From Telmatactis stephensoni (Eukaryota > Cnidaria > Anthozoa > Actiniaria > Isophelliidae), in contig JALIZF010001838.1 of the NCBI GenBank assembly GCA_029948255.1, positions 718,001 to 782,000 of the forward strand: a stretch of 64,000 nucleotides of DNA, in the 5' to 3' direction. Position numbers and translations under genes: made by a program. Shown here one piece after another: positions 12,825 through 23,000 of the stretch; the stretch's first letter is position 1, and the number at the start of each line of letters is the position of its first letter. The notes beneath the pieces were generated by a model. It did no database searches, was not told where the DNA came from, and saw nothing but the letters and a program-made list of their open reading frames with translations.

Positions 12825-15800
12825 AAAAAAAAAAAAAAAAAACAGATAGACAAACAAATACAAAGATAGAGTCTGGACAAGGCTTACTATTTTTTATTTC
12901 CTCAAAAGAACAATTATATCTATGGATTTTACCTTTGCAGTCGTACAAGGCATTAATCTCAATGATGTCCCTAGTGCTAAAACGCTTGTTTTTTGTTCCA
13001 AATTTACGATTCGGGTTTCCAATAGCAACAATGGTTGGTTGTTGATTTCTAGTGAAAGCTTTGCGATCGTAGTGCATTATGGACTCGTAGTCATAGTCTT
13101 GTCCCAATTCATCGATATCTCTCCAGTCGTACTTGTCAAACTGGTCGGAAAATCCTTCAAACAGAAGAAAAACCATGAATATATGGGGACCCGTTTATAC
13201 AAGCGAAAATATTTTCTACACTACAAATACGGACAAAAAACGCATCTTTTCTTGGCACCTTAGAAAAGAAAAACGTCTCTAGTGTAGACGACAGGCCTAA
13301 CGTTAACCGGTTTTAAAGATACGTTAAATTTCTCCGTACGTAGTCTTCGACAGGACTTAAACACCTAAGAAATACGTAAGATGCGAGCTCTCCATATAAA
13401 CAGCACTTTTTGTCCTATCATGCGAACCAAAAAGCTGTTGTTCCCTGCGAAGTCGTTTCTTTGCCTAAAAGTGCCGTTTATAGGTCCGGAGAAGTTGGCG
13501 TAGTATCTAAGTCGCTTCTAAGATAAGACGCAATTTATTTTCGCTTGAATAAATGACCCAAATGCATGTCAAAATGTCTATGACTTAGCTATAGGGGATT
13601 TTACTTGCTACCGTAAAATTACTCGTAAATGAACGATCGAGTAAGCTAAGGCCCATTTTTCAAACCGTTTGAGGGCAACGTTAGAAGAAAATACAGTGTG
13701 CACAAATGTACGACTATACAGTGCTACAAATGTACAGTGTGTTTGGGCCTTTACAGATCGACGCGCCAAAAAATCAACATTCAGTAACTTTTCATCGATC
13801 TGACAGTCATCTACTGGAAATATTGTGAAAGAAATTACTATACATACCTTTTTGGATGTTCTCCCATTTGATCTCCACGAATTTATCACGATCTGAACGG
13901 GCTTGTTCATGAAAAAATCCTGTTAGAAAGTAGATAACATGAATTATTATAATTCATATTATCATTATTGATATTCATTTGTTAACTGCATGGAAACGAC
14001 AACAAACAAACGTTCCGTAATAGAATACATACGGCCGTGAAGTATTCTCTTACGGAAAAATTTTCTTTATTCCAAAGAAGCATTTTAAACTAAGGTCTGG
14101 TTTTCACTACGACGCAAGCATCAAAGCACAAGAATCAAAAAGCTTCCTTTTTCTTGTGCTTGCGTCCATGTTATGTCAATGAAAACGGAGCATTATGCTG
14201 CTTGCGTCCATGTTATCTCAATGAAAACGGAGCATTGTGCTGCTTGCGCTTGTGCTTGCGTCGCGAGTGAAAACAAGGCTTAATGATGAAACTATTTCCA
14301 AAGTTGAAAGTTATTCGTCGTACTTGTTGTTCTAGAGCAGATTTCGTATGACTGTGAAAACGGCACCGTATGGTCACGGCATGGTTACGGCAGGAATTTG
14401 GAATGTTTTTATAGACATCACGGCACTGACACGGTCACGCACGGCGCGTGGTCCGTTTCACACTCATACGAAATCTGCTCTTTTGCGCTTGAAATGCAGT
14501 ATTGGTATTTATATTATTCACAAGCCAATAATTTTGAAATAGCTGTAAAACTACAGTGCTACATTACCAATAGCATGGAGTAACTCGTGCATTATTGTAC
14601 CAGGGAAGTTACATCCCCTACCAAGGGACACAGTTTGATGACCAGGTGCATAATACTTCTTTCCTATCCTCGATGAGCATCTGCAATGAATATTTAAAAA
14701 GGATTTGTTGCAGAAACGTGTACATGCTCCAGGAACGGGACAGAATTTTGTCGCCGGGACGTCCTCCATCATATTAAGATGGCAGGGGAAACAGGGCTGA
14801 AGAAATGCTTGAAACTGTGCATGCGCACGAGGTCGGACCACAAAGCAACGCGAAAACGCGAGCGCGTGTTGGACATCCAAACTTTGATAGTCATTTCAAA
14901 TCTTACCCATCGCTATTGCCAAAAGTGATGTAGTTTTTATGCACACCAGGCCTATACGGGACAAAACGAAGACATGTATGCTTTTGGAATTCTGCAATAG
15001 CTATCAAGAGATTCTTACGAATATGACCTGAAATCAAACGTTATCTAGATAAGAAATTTATTTATTTAACAGATGATAAATTCCATTTCCCGCCAGATGA
15101 CGTGCAGACGACGTCAAAAAGTGTCGAGAACAAATAATTGCGCCACGAATCGAAACATTTCAGCCAATCACTGAGAGCGCGCGTTATATTCTATGACGTC
15201 ATCTATACCGTCTTAAGTTTATCATGAAAATGCAAAGCGAAAACGTATTACGGCATCATAGGGCATTTGCACATTTGAGTATTTTGACTCTACAACTATA
15301 CCAGAATGCATGCTTTGCGAATTTTCTTTCTTATTCCCTATTGAGAATAGGCCATGCAAATTATTCGCTTCTCCATTCATGATCATATATATTGTTCGTT
15401 CATTCTTTTTTCCTGACGGTTTTCTTTCATTATTTCTAACTTGTCCTTTCATTCTTTCTTTTCTTTTCTTTTCTTTTCTTTTCATTTCATTTCATTTCTT
15501 TTCTTTTCTTTCTTTCTTTGTTCTTTCTTTCTTTCTTTCTTCCTCTCTACCACCCGGTCTCCCTCCCTTCCTTCCTCCTTTCCATCTATTCATCCATTCA
15601 TCCATACATCCATCCATTCTTTCCTTTCAACTCAATAGAGACTTTGCACCATCACGTCATGGCAGCCATGACAGGAGGCAGGAACAATAGAGTCTTTTCC
15701 CCTGGGAAACTGAACTCTTTCTCATGTAAACCAGATTAGTCCAGACCCTATTGTTCCTGCCTCCTGTCATGGCTGCCGTCACGTGATGGTGCAAAGCCTC

Positions 15801-17096
15801 TATTACTAATGAGTTCGACAAAAAGTCAGTATACGTATGCTCTAGAAACATAGCTCACTCATAAAACCAGGAATTGTGTAGGGGATGATCCTCGAGGTCC
15901 ACAATCTCGTCCTGGATCGCTGAGCATTTCTCTTTGTTCGAGATCTAAGCGGCATATGAAGTAATTCCTCTAAGTCTTTGTCCATTTGGATGTCTCCCTG
16001 GTACAAGTTCAAATGTTGACCTGAAACGAATAATAACTTCATTGCTATCTTTTCTAATGCAAATGTTTCTAATGATATTCCCCCACATGAGCCTTAATGC
16101 AAGATAGTTCCAGTCAAATACTGAGAATACGAATATTAGTAGATTTCGCAAGTAAAGGAAGGAAGAAAGGAGGGAATTCGAAGGAATATAGGAAGGAATA
16201 TACAAAGGGAAGGAAGGAAGGAAGGAAGGAAGGAAGGAAGGAGGGAGGGAGGGAGGGAGGGAGGGAGGGAGGGAGGGAGGGAGGGAGGGAGGGAGGGAGG
16301 GAGGGAGGGAGGGAGGGAGGGAGGGAGGGAGGGAGGGAGGGAACAAATGAATGAACAAACAAAAATGTTAATGGACGAAGATAGGAAGGAAGGAAGAAAG
16401 GAATGACATCCCCAACATACTCTTTACCAAACGCATGCAAGTTGTAATTGAGGTTTTCATATATTGTCATTTTTTTCTTTCATTTGAAGACTCTTTTTCT
16501 ACAATTTATATACTTATAGATTAGGGCAGACGTACCGTCGTTATCCTTTTCAATACTTTCAAACACATTTGTTGCGTTTTCTCCTTCGTCTCTCATTTTT
16601 AACTTTCGTTTTTCCCAGTGAGCCATGTTGACAGCCAGAATTCGACCATGAACCGTTTCGTAATCTGACAAAATTATAGACGATCATAAAATACAATTAT
16701 CCATTAAAGCAGGAAAAACAACGTGAAAATTACCTTTCTTGGCAATCTCATCAATGTCTGAATCTTCAAGTTTTGCAGGATTTTCTAGAAGCAGAAATAA
16801 AACGATCAAATTAATCTTCGATCAATTAGACAATCAGCTGCTCCGGTCGGTCGAACAATCAATCTGTCATTTTTCCAATTGACAAATCCGGCTCTCAATC
16901 AATCAATCAGTCAGTCAGACAGTCAATCAATGGGAGAACCAATATAGCACTCAGTTGGTGTAATGTATTCAAAAAATCTATTGTTTTCTATTGTCTTTCG
17001 TTCTATTGTATTATGTGTTTTGTATTTTTTTATCTTTTAATATATTACATTAACTGCGTGCTACGTAGTCCTCCCGTCAGTCAGTCAGTCAGTCAG

Positions 17097-17131
<35 letters not shown>

Positions 17132-18884
17132 GTCAATCAGTCAATCAATCAATCAGCCAATCAAATAATCAATCAATCAATCAATATTCAACCACATAAC
17201 CACTATAAGAATAAAAAGTCAAAATGAAATGAAAATGAAGAGATCAAGAGGCTATTAAATATCGGCGACGCGGGCAATGACGCACTGCAGTGGTTTCTCA
17301 GTATCTATGACAACAGCTGAGAACCTAATGCAGTGTCAGCGCTAGCGTCGCCGACATGACAGCCTCTTGATCTGTTCATTTTCATCCGTTCATCTTGTTT
17401 AAAATGTGCTTCAAAGTTGTCTCAAAGATTTGAATATTCCTCGTTCCAGTCAGTTACAGCGTTGAAAAAGAAGATAAGGCAGAGAAAATCAAAACAAGTT
17501 GCTAATAGCCTTCCGCTTTGGGCTACGCGAAGCCCAAGTAAAAAGGAACATTTGGGTAATTCTTCATACTTTTTCGGTCTACCACATTGGCCAGGAAATT
17601 TCAAACGGCCACAATGATCGCGACTTTGATCTACATCTGTACATGCCCGCAAATGAACGCAGGTCCGCAAAATGAACCGACTAAAGGCACGCAAGTGAAG
17701 CCAGACCCACAAATGAACCCACTAGAGGCCCGCAAGTAAACTTTCAGTTTTTATTTCACGACTTTCTTGCAATCGTGGGTTCGTTTGCGGGACTGAGTTC
17801 AATTGCGGGCCTTTAGTGGGTTCAATTGCGGGCATCTACTGGGTTCATTTGTGGACTTGGGTTATTCATTTGCGGGTCTGTACATCGACTAAAAATCAGG
17901 CTTGAAAGATATCAAAGTTACGCTCGCAGAAATTAAAGGGAAACCAAATATTTGTTTATCTTGCAAGAAAATGAAAAAGTTTTATAAACAAACAAATTTA
18001 GTAATTACGTTTTATTGGGAAAGATTGTCAATCAATACCCTGGGGCCCAGAGAGGGTATTTGCTTTGTCGTTTGTAATTCGAAACGCATAGTAAGATAAA
18101 GAGTACCTTACTGCCACAGCCCAATCAATCAAGACCCAATGAATGCGAGTCAACATTTTTTAATTATTTCAACTTTTTGTTTACCCAAATCCAAATCGGT
18201 GGTAATTATTTCAGATGACATAAATTGTTATGCACACGACTAAGTATCAATTTGATAATTGTAACTGATTTGAAGGCTTCCCGCTAAAGAAGAAAAAGTT
18301 TTTTATGCCTCGTTTATATTTCACAGTATCAGTGACACCAAGGTCAAGTTTTGCATGTTCTACTAATCAACTGAAAGATACACAACAAACTAGCTTAAAA
18401 AATCCATGCAAAGCTCTGCTGGGGACAATTTTAATTCCATGCACTTTAAATTCGGCAGTTGATGTGCAATTTTGAATTTGTTCAGTTGTGTAAGCTATGG
18501 TGATAGGCTAGACAACCGTACCCCTTCACGGCTGGAATCGAGCCTCATGGTGATTCTGTCACAAACGAAAAAATCTATCAGCAATCACTAAGTAGTTTCA
18601 GTTTCTCATTTTTTTTGTAGAGGCTTTGGGAACTGGGAATATCTCTGTCCATATTTCAGCAATTAGCAAGTCTGACTTCCAAGCGGCACTTACCAAAGTT
18701 GTAAAACATCATTTACTACATTTGTACAAAATTTAAGCCTAGCAATGCAAAGATTTGTATAAAACAAACATTTACCTTCAGTATACATATCCTGCACTGC
18801 TTTTATGTCAGCCATTGGTTTAGCCAAGGTCGATAACTCACAGTAGACCAATATAGCTAGCACCAAAATAACACGAACAGACAT
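6621..18884 (-). CDS. Secreted astacin metalloprotease with two TSP1, one MAM and three ShK domains (complete, 746 aa)
   Basis: Sixteen coding exons, minus strand: 18884-18776, 16784-16734, 16664-16536, 16020-15859, 15027-14907, 14680-14568, 13919-13848, 13154-12933, 12625-12452, 12126-11941, 10842-10696, 10285-10026, 9191-9110, 8785-8669, 7218-7036, 6733-6621 (TGA). They total 2241 bp in one open frame with GT/AG introns. Order: signal peptide (about 1-22), prodomain with YQGD at 103-106, furin-like RTKR at 124-127, catalytic domain with zinc motif HELLHAIGFFHE at 222-233 split across exons 6/7 and Met-turn SIMHY at 277-281; TSP1 at about 327-383 and 388-445; MAM at about 447-608; ShK at about 610-646, a proline-rich linker, then ShK at about 672-708 and 710-745. 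All catalytic ligands are present, so it should be an active secreted zinc endopeptidase. Cnidarian relatives with MAM or ShK tails (Hydra HMP2, Podocoryne PMP1) act in development and matrix processing. The substrate here is unknown. Confidence 0.94.
7350..8236. repeat. Large palindrome with 9-bp repeat arms in an astacin intron
   Basis: The left arm (about 7375-7660) is built of TTACTACG-type units and the right arm (about 7850-8236) of the complementary GTAGTAACT/GTAGTAAGC units, so they face each other. At the centre is a near-perfect hairpin, 7728-7796 (TTGTATAAATTCGTGACGGTTATCAT and complement). The whole lies in the intron between the ShK1 and ShK2 exons. Units of 9 bp give spurious open frames on both strands. 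Confidence 0.9.
8346..8500 (+). repeat. Family-C dispersed repeat (CCAAT-CRE-CCAAT), copy 1
   Basis: Contains CAACCAATCAGATCGCGCGTAA, then ATGACGTCAT, then TCGACCAATCAGAACG, ending in AATATACCA-TTATTAT. Similar copies at 24133-24283, 26389-26545, 35884-36030 and 55540-55692. Confidence 0.8.
9397..9692. mobile_element. Foldback element, about 296 bp
   Basis: Inverted ends: ACATACTACAGGGAACCTACCTA / TAGGTGGGCTCCCTGTGTACATAC; inside, TTGAGAAACACAAAAAA pairs with TTTTTTTGTGTTTCTCAA, and ATAGCTAGCGCTAAAAA-AAAATGAAATA with its complement. It lies in the intron between the last two MAM exons of the astacin gene. Confidence 0.8.
10912..11017. mobile_element. Perfect-type hairpin element, 106 bp
   Basis: TAGCCTGC..GGTCTGCGGTTTTTGGGCGGAGGAAGAA pairs with TTCTTCCTCCGCCCAAAAACCGCAGACC..GCAGGCTA, separated by a short loop. 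Located in the intron between the second TSP1 and first MAM exon. Confidence 0.85.
11409..11718 (-). mobile_element. tRNA-derived SINE
   Basis: On the minus strand it starts with a tRNA-like head: GGTGGCCGAGTGGTTT (A box) and TGGTTCGATTACC (B box), passes through a body with CTTCGAGGGTTTTTCTTCAGG and CTCCGGTTTTCC, and ends GTAAAGCGCATTGAGACGTTG..GCGCTATATAAATAC with a (TTA)n tail. It lies in an astacin intron. A partial relative is at 60085-60262. Confidence 0.75.
12738..12842. repeat. (CAAA)n(CAGA)n(A)n microsatellite
   Basis: Tetranucleotide array with an A-rich end, in the astacin intron between the Met-turn exon and the first TSP1 exon. It gives a spurious V-C-L-F open frame fused to the real exon. 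Confidence 0.95.
14091..14283. mobile_element. Foldback element with GCAAGC-rich ends
   Basis: TAAGGTCTGGTTTTCACTACGACGCAAGCA pairs with TGCTTGCGTCGCGAGTGAAAACAAGGCTTA at the far end. The middle has a direct duplication (TGCTTGCGTCCATGTTAT-TCAATGAAAACGG). A related element is at 31681-31846. Confidence 0.8.
14333..14481. mobile_element. Family-B MITE, 149 bp, full length
   Basis: Ends TAGAGCAGATTTCGTATGA / TCATACGAAATCTGCTCT, core AATGTTTTTATAGACATCACGGCACTGACACGG. Same length and core as the copies at 54592 and 59463, with diverged ends. Lies in the intron between the two exons that form the astacin zinc motif. Confidence 0.8.
15443..15625. repeat. Pyrimidine-rich (TTTC)n/(CATC)n region
   Basis: TTTTC and TTTC runs, then CCTCC and CATC units, in intron 4 of the complete astacin gene. 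Flanks match 810-985 in intron 4 of the partial copy, so both derive from one ancestral intron. Confidence 0.85.
15638..15800. mobile_element. Family-A MITE, 163 bp, copy 1
   Basis: Long inverted ends GAGACTTTGCACCATCACGT..GGCAGCCATGACAGGAGGCAGGAACAATAG / complement ending GGTGCAAAGCCTC, flanked by TA on both sides (possible target duplication). A copy of identical length is at 45405-45567. The paralogous intron is empty at this site. Confidence 0.88.
16209..16342. repeat. (GGAA)n(GGGA)n purine microsatellite
   Basis: Pure purine tetranucleotide array of about 130 bp in intron 3 of the complete astacin gene. Spurious open frames of S-L-P-P and G-R-E-G repeats arise from it. Confidence 0.95.
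16895..17190. repeat. Interrupted (AATC/AGTC)n microsatellite in astacin intron 1
   Basis: Two AATC/AGTC arrays (about 16895-16931 and 17070-17190) separated by about 140 bp of unrelated AT-rich sequence that looks like an insertion. Counterpart of 2262-2530 in the paralogue. Confidence 0.85.
17231..17383. mobile_element. Foldback MITE, 153 bp
   Basis: GAAAATGAAGAGATCAAGAGGCT pairs with AGCCTCTTGATCTGTTCATTTTC. Inner arms GGCGACGC-GGCAATGACGCACTGCA and TGCAGTGTCAGCGCTAGCGTCGCC also pair. Intron 1 of the complete astacin gene. Confidence 0.85.
17629..17888. mobile_element. Foldback element with repeated CCCGCAAATGAAC units
   Basis: The left half repeats (C)CCGCAAATGAAC with GACTAAAGGC spacers. 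The right half holds the complementary GTTCAATTGCGGGCCTTTAGTGG units. The ends TGTACATGCCCGCAAATGAA and TTCATTTGCGGGTCTGTACA pair. Intron 1 of the astacin gene. Confidence 0.75.
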
Positions 18885-19095
18885 TTTCAGATATAGCTGA
18901 AGCATTCACTGCCGTCTACAGCTGATGGTTTGATTCGCCACTTCGGAATGACCGTTGATGAAAATATCACGTTTATATGTACTTTGAAAGACTAGTCAAA
19001 CAAGGCGCCTAATGGAGTGGAACAGATCGTTCAGCCAATGAGCTTACGCCTCGTTAAGCTCATTAGACGTCGAGGTCATCAACTGCATGTGCTCA
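18885..19095 (-). promoter_or_regulatory. Upstream region shared by both astacin paralogues (complete copy)
   Basis: Counterpart of the block upstream of the 5'-partial astacin. It keeps the TTCAGCCAATGAGCTTACGCC core and the AGGTCATC motif further upstream, with small indels elsewhere. No TATA box could be assigned with confidence. Confidence 0.4.
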
Positions 19096-20018
19096 AGTGA
19101 AAAACTAACGCCAAGCTTCAGCGCTTACTTGCTGTTTCAAATGCTTAAGTCTAGATATTTATAAAAAATCTTTAGTGAATTATATTACATTTTATTTGCA
19201 GCCGGTTTCTAGGATATAATCTTTCTTGATCACGCAACCCGCTAGAGTCCAGTTACGTTACGCGTCACGCAGTCACGCAGGCAACATAGTTACATTTATA
19301 ACTGATATAAAACTCCTGGGATAAAACTGCCAGTAGTGATGATTCTATAAAAAGAACAGTGAATGCAAAGACGCGTCTTATTATAATTACAAACGTGACT
19401 GATCACAGACAGACGCGAACCGTCTCCGCCAATGCGACTTTAGTCAACTGACGCTGTGATGCGCGGCACGCACATGTCTATAAAGACCCTTGGGGTCTAA
19501 CAAAAGGCGCGTAGCCGTTACTGCGTTCAAATTTTCCACGTGATGTGTGCTTGGTACAGCCCTTTCCGCCTATCTTTGTCACTCTGGTCGTGAAATTTTT
19601 GACTTTATGCGCAGTCATGTGGCAGCTCCTATTCCTACGCAACTGCCACTCTTAGCCTGCGTGGCTGGCCCTGTCAAAATTTAACGGTTTGATGAATGGG
19701 TAATGTAATAAACTTAAGTGGACGAGGAGGGAAGGTATTGGGAAAGGTGACGCTGCACAAGCTCATAACAACTTCATGAAGGATGCTAATCTCCCTCCTT
19801 TCTGCCTTTTCCCACCAAATCCGGGGTCACTTGCTTTTTTTTTTCGTTCACCGGTTTGTTTGTTCGTTCATTCTTTTCCGTTTGTTTGATTTTTATTTCT
19901 TTTATTTAAGTACAAACAGCAACAACAACAACAACAACAAAAACACTCATTTGCCTGTGACCAAACTTGAATGGGATTCCTGTGCTAAAAATTCCAAGTG
20001 GGATACCTGTGGTACACG

Positions 20019-23000
20019 ATGCCAACATGGCAGACGAAAGGAAGTCGACATGTTCTAATATTTTGTATTTTTGCGGTAATTACGATAGTAACAAACAAGG
20101 TATACCATTCTTATAAAGTTCTCATACCGTTAGATTTTCATTTTATTTATTCATTGACGTTTTTGATCTTTTTACAGTACGTTTTGTCCATTCTCAAGTT
20201 CACCTACCCAACAATTTTTCAAAGGTACATGTAAAAGTCATGATCAGTCAAATAATAACTTACAAGCATTACTTACATCGAGTACAAACGAATATAGATA
20301 GAGAGGGGGAAGCTGTGTTCTGTGTGCGTTCTAGCCTGAGTTTTTACGTAAATTACGCGTTTGGATTTGCTCTTCTATTAGAAAAACGAAGTGTTTTTAT
20401 ACATAATTTTCCTTTTTCCCCCCTGATCGTTGTAAATTTGTTGTTCTATTCTATTCCAGTTGGCAAACAGGGACAATAGCTTTTGTTCTGTTGACCCTTC
20501 ATAGCATAGGATATATAAACCTGAATTTGTCTGTAAATAGGTATGTAAACAATGAACTGTCTTCATTACAAAAATTTAGAATAATTTTGTAAAATGCTTT
20601 GTTGTACCAACAGACCAGAATACTAAGAGAGCAAAACTGACATTGTTGTCTGTGTGAAGTTGACACCATGCCATTGTGCCCAAAAACAATGAAATTTGAT
20701 TGCCAGAGGATGAATGGTTAATCCCTGCAGATTTCATTTAAAATGAAATATTGTTTGAGAGACTTACACACACACTATTTGGCATGAACTTCAATCCTGT
20801 TACTAAAGGCCCTGTTACACACTAAAGCTTTTATCTGAAAATTGTGCTGTTCACCGATGCAAGACAAATTTCATAAGGGATGTTACACACTGAAATTTTG
20901 TCCTGAAACTTGTTTGGACACAAGTTTCTGTTGCAGGAGTAGAAAGCAGTCCTACTTTTCATGAAACTGTCTCGTGAAACCAATCTGGGGAAAGTGTCAG
21001 CTAATGACCATGTTACATGATGCAATGCTGTAAAACTTGTCTCACAACATTGGTGATTGAGGCAAGTTTCAGAGAAAAGTTTCTGTGTGTAACAATTAAT
21101 GCCAAGAATCAATCCCTGAGTTTCGCTGTCTTAGTATTATGTTCTCTACGTTGGACTTGCTACTATAAGTTTCCATTTTGTTATTTCCCCAAGGTTTGCT
21201 ACTATATGTAGGTAAGGGGTTCAACTGAGTTATTTCTTTTTGTTATAGAAAAACCTTATTGATTTGGTTTCCTGCTACAGTGTTTTTCACTGGTATGATA
21301 TATTCTGGTTCTGTTGCATTGTCCAGATTGGTAAGGGTACTAGAATTCATTAATTATACACAAACTATATGGCATGAACTTCTTGTTGCATTGTCTAGAT
21401 TGGTAAGGGTGCTAGAATTCATCAATTATTTCAACATGGTACAACTTTCTACCCTGATGAGACTGAATATTGTATGGTGTTGTGAAGTGATACAGATGTT
21501 TGACACCTCCAATATACTGTTCATAACAGATGACATTGCCATTTTCATGTATATTATAAAGCTGAAATATTGCACCATTCTCTTTAGCCAGTTCCTGTGT
21601 TCTGTTCCATTCATTATTTGTCATTCATTTGGTTGTCCTTGGCAGATATATTTATTTATAGAAAGGTAAATCATAAAATCTTTCTGGTGTATTACTTAAA
21701 TAACTATCTGTCATTTGCCATACTATTTTTGGTCATACTATATTCTTTGGTAGCTTCATTCTATTGTTCTCACATGGAGTCTTTGTTTGTCTATTGTTTT
21801 ATGTCACTTTATGTCACATTTACAATATTCATTCATTCATAATTGGTATTGGGTATGTGTTCCTTAATATATTTTTTCTTTTATGTTATTTTCAGACATT
21901 TCAAATTATGCCTATTGTCTGGTAAATATATTATTTTACTTTTATCATTATATGAAATAATTTTCTTGTATTGGAAGTTATTCATGTTCAGCTTTTTAAA
22001 AGTAAGGACATGTTTGATGAAGAAGTATATCTTTTTTTCCTTAACAGTCTTACTTTTACTGGAATATCATGTACATTAATAGCAAGTACTGATCCTAAGG
22101 TAAAACTACATATTCTAGTGTTACAAATAAAGTGTCAATAAGTGGTTGGTGAGGTGTCAGTAAGTGGTTGGTAAAGTGTTAGTAAGTGGTTGGTAAGGTG
22201 TCAGTAAGTGGTTGGTAAGGTGTCAGTAAGTGGTTGGTAAGGTGTCAGTAAGTGGTTGGTAAGGTGTCGGTAAGTGGTTGGTAATGTGTCAGTAAGTAAT
22301 TGGTAGGGTGTCAGTAAGTGGTTGGTAAGGTGTCAGTAAGTAGTTGGTAAGGTGGCAGTAAGTGGTTGGTAAGGCAAAGTGTCAGTATGTGGTTGATAAG
22401 GTGTCAGTAAGTGGTCAATATGATGAAATGTATACTGAACCAGGCTATTTATTTTATTGAAGTTTGATTACATGGGCTACAGATGGATGATGTTGCATTG
22501 TCTTTTCACAGGTATTTTTTGCATATTAAATACTGTACATTAGGTATTCTTATGTCAGTATCTTCAATTTGTAAATTAATATAAATATAATTATCTAAAT
22601 CATGGTACATGGATACAATTAATATAAACTTGTTGTTCACAGTATTTTGTTATTGAATTAGGACTATACTTGTATACAGAGAATACTCTCAATTACCTTA
22701 AATTAAGGTATGCCATGTTATTGGTTATAATTTTTACCTAAACATTACCATAATATGATATATGCAGTGTAAATTTTATTTCTTATGAATGCTATTTGAA
22801 ATAATTTTTTTCTTACTATTTTCTTCAATATTTTTCCAGTGAAATAGATAAAATATTCTACAATACATCTTTTAGGTAAGTGTAGTGTATTATAGGTCAG
22901 AATAAACATAGTCCATGATGTCAATAGTCAATATCAGTATCAGTACAATACCCTTTCAATTTAGGAATGTTGAACAGTGAACACAAGACTTTTCTAGACC

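Noticed and set aside
15657..15851. Open frame containing ALHHHVTAAMTGGRN
   Set aside because: Lies inside the family-A MITE; the same peptide recurs at 45376-45603 for the same reason.
16097..16470. Frames of P-S-L-P and G-R-E-G repeats
   Set aside because: Translation of the GGAA/GGGA microsatellite in an astacin intron.
20022..20099. Alternative TMEM241 start at ATGGCAGACG with good context
   Set aside because: It is in another frame from NKYVLSILKFTYP; the ATG at 20019 keeps the family frame.
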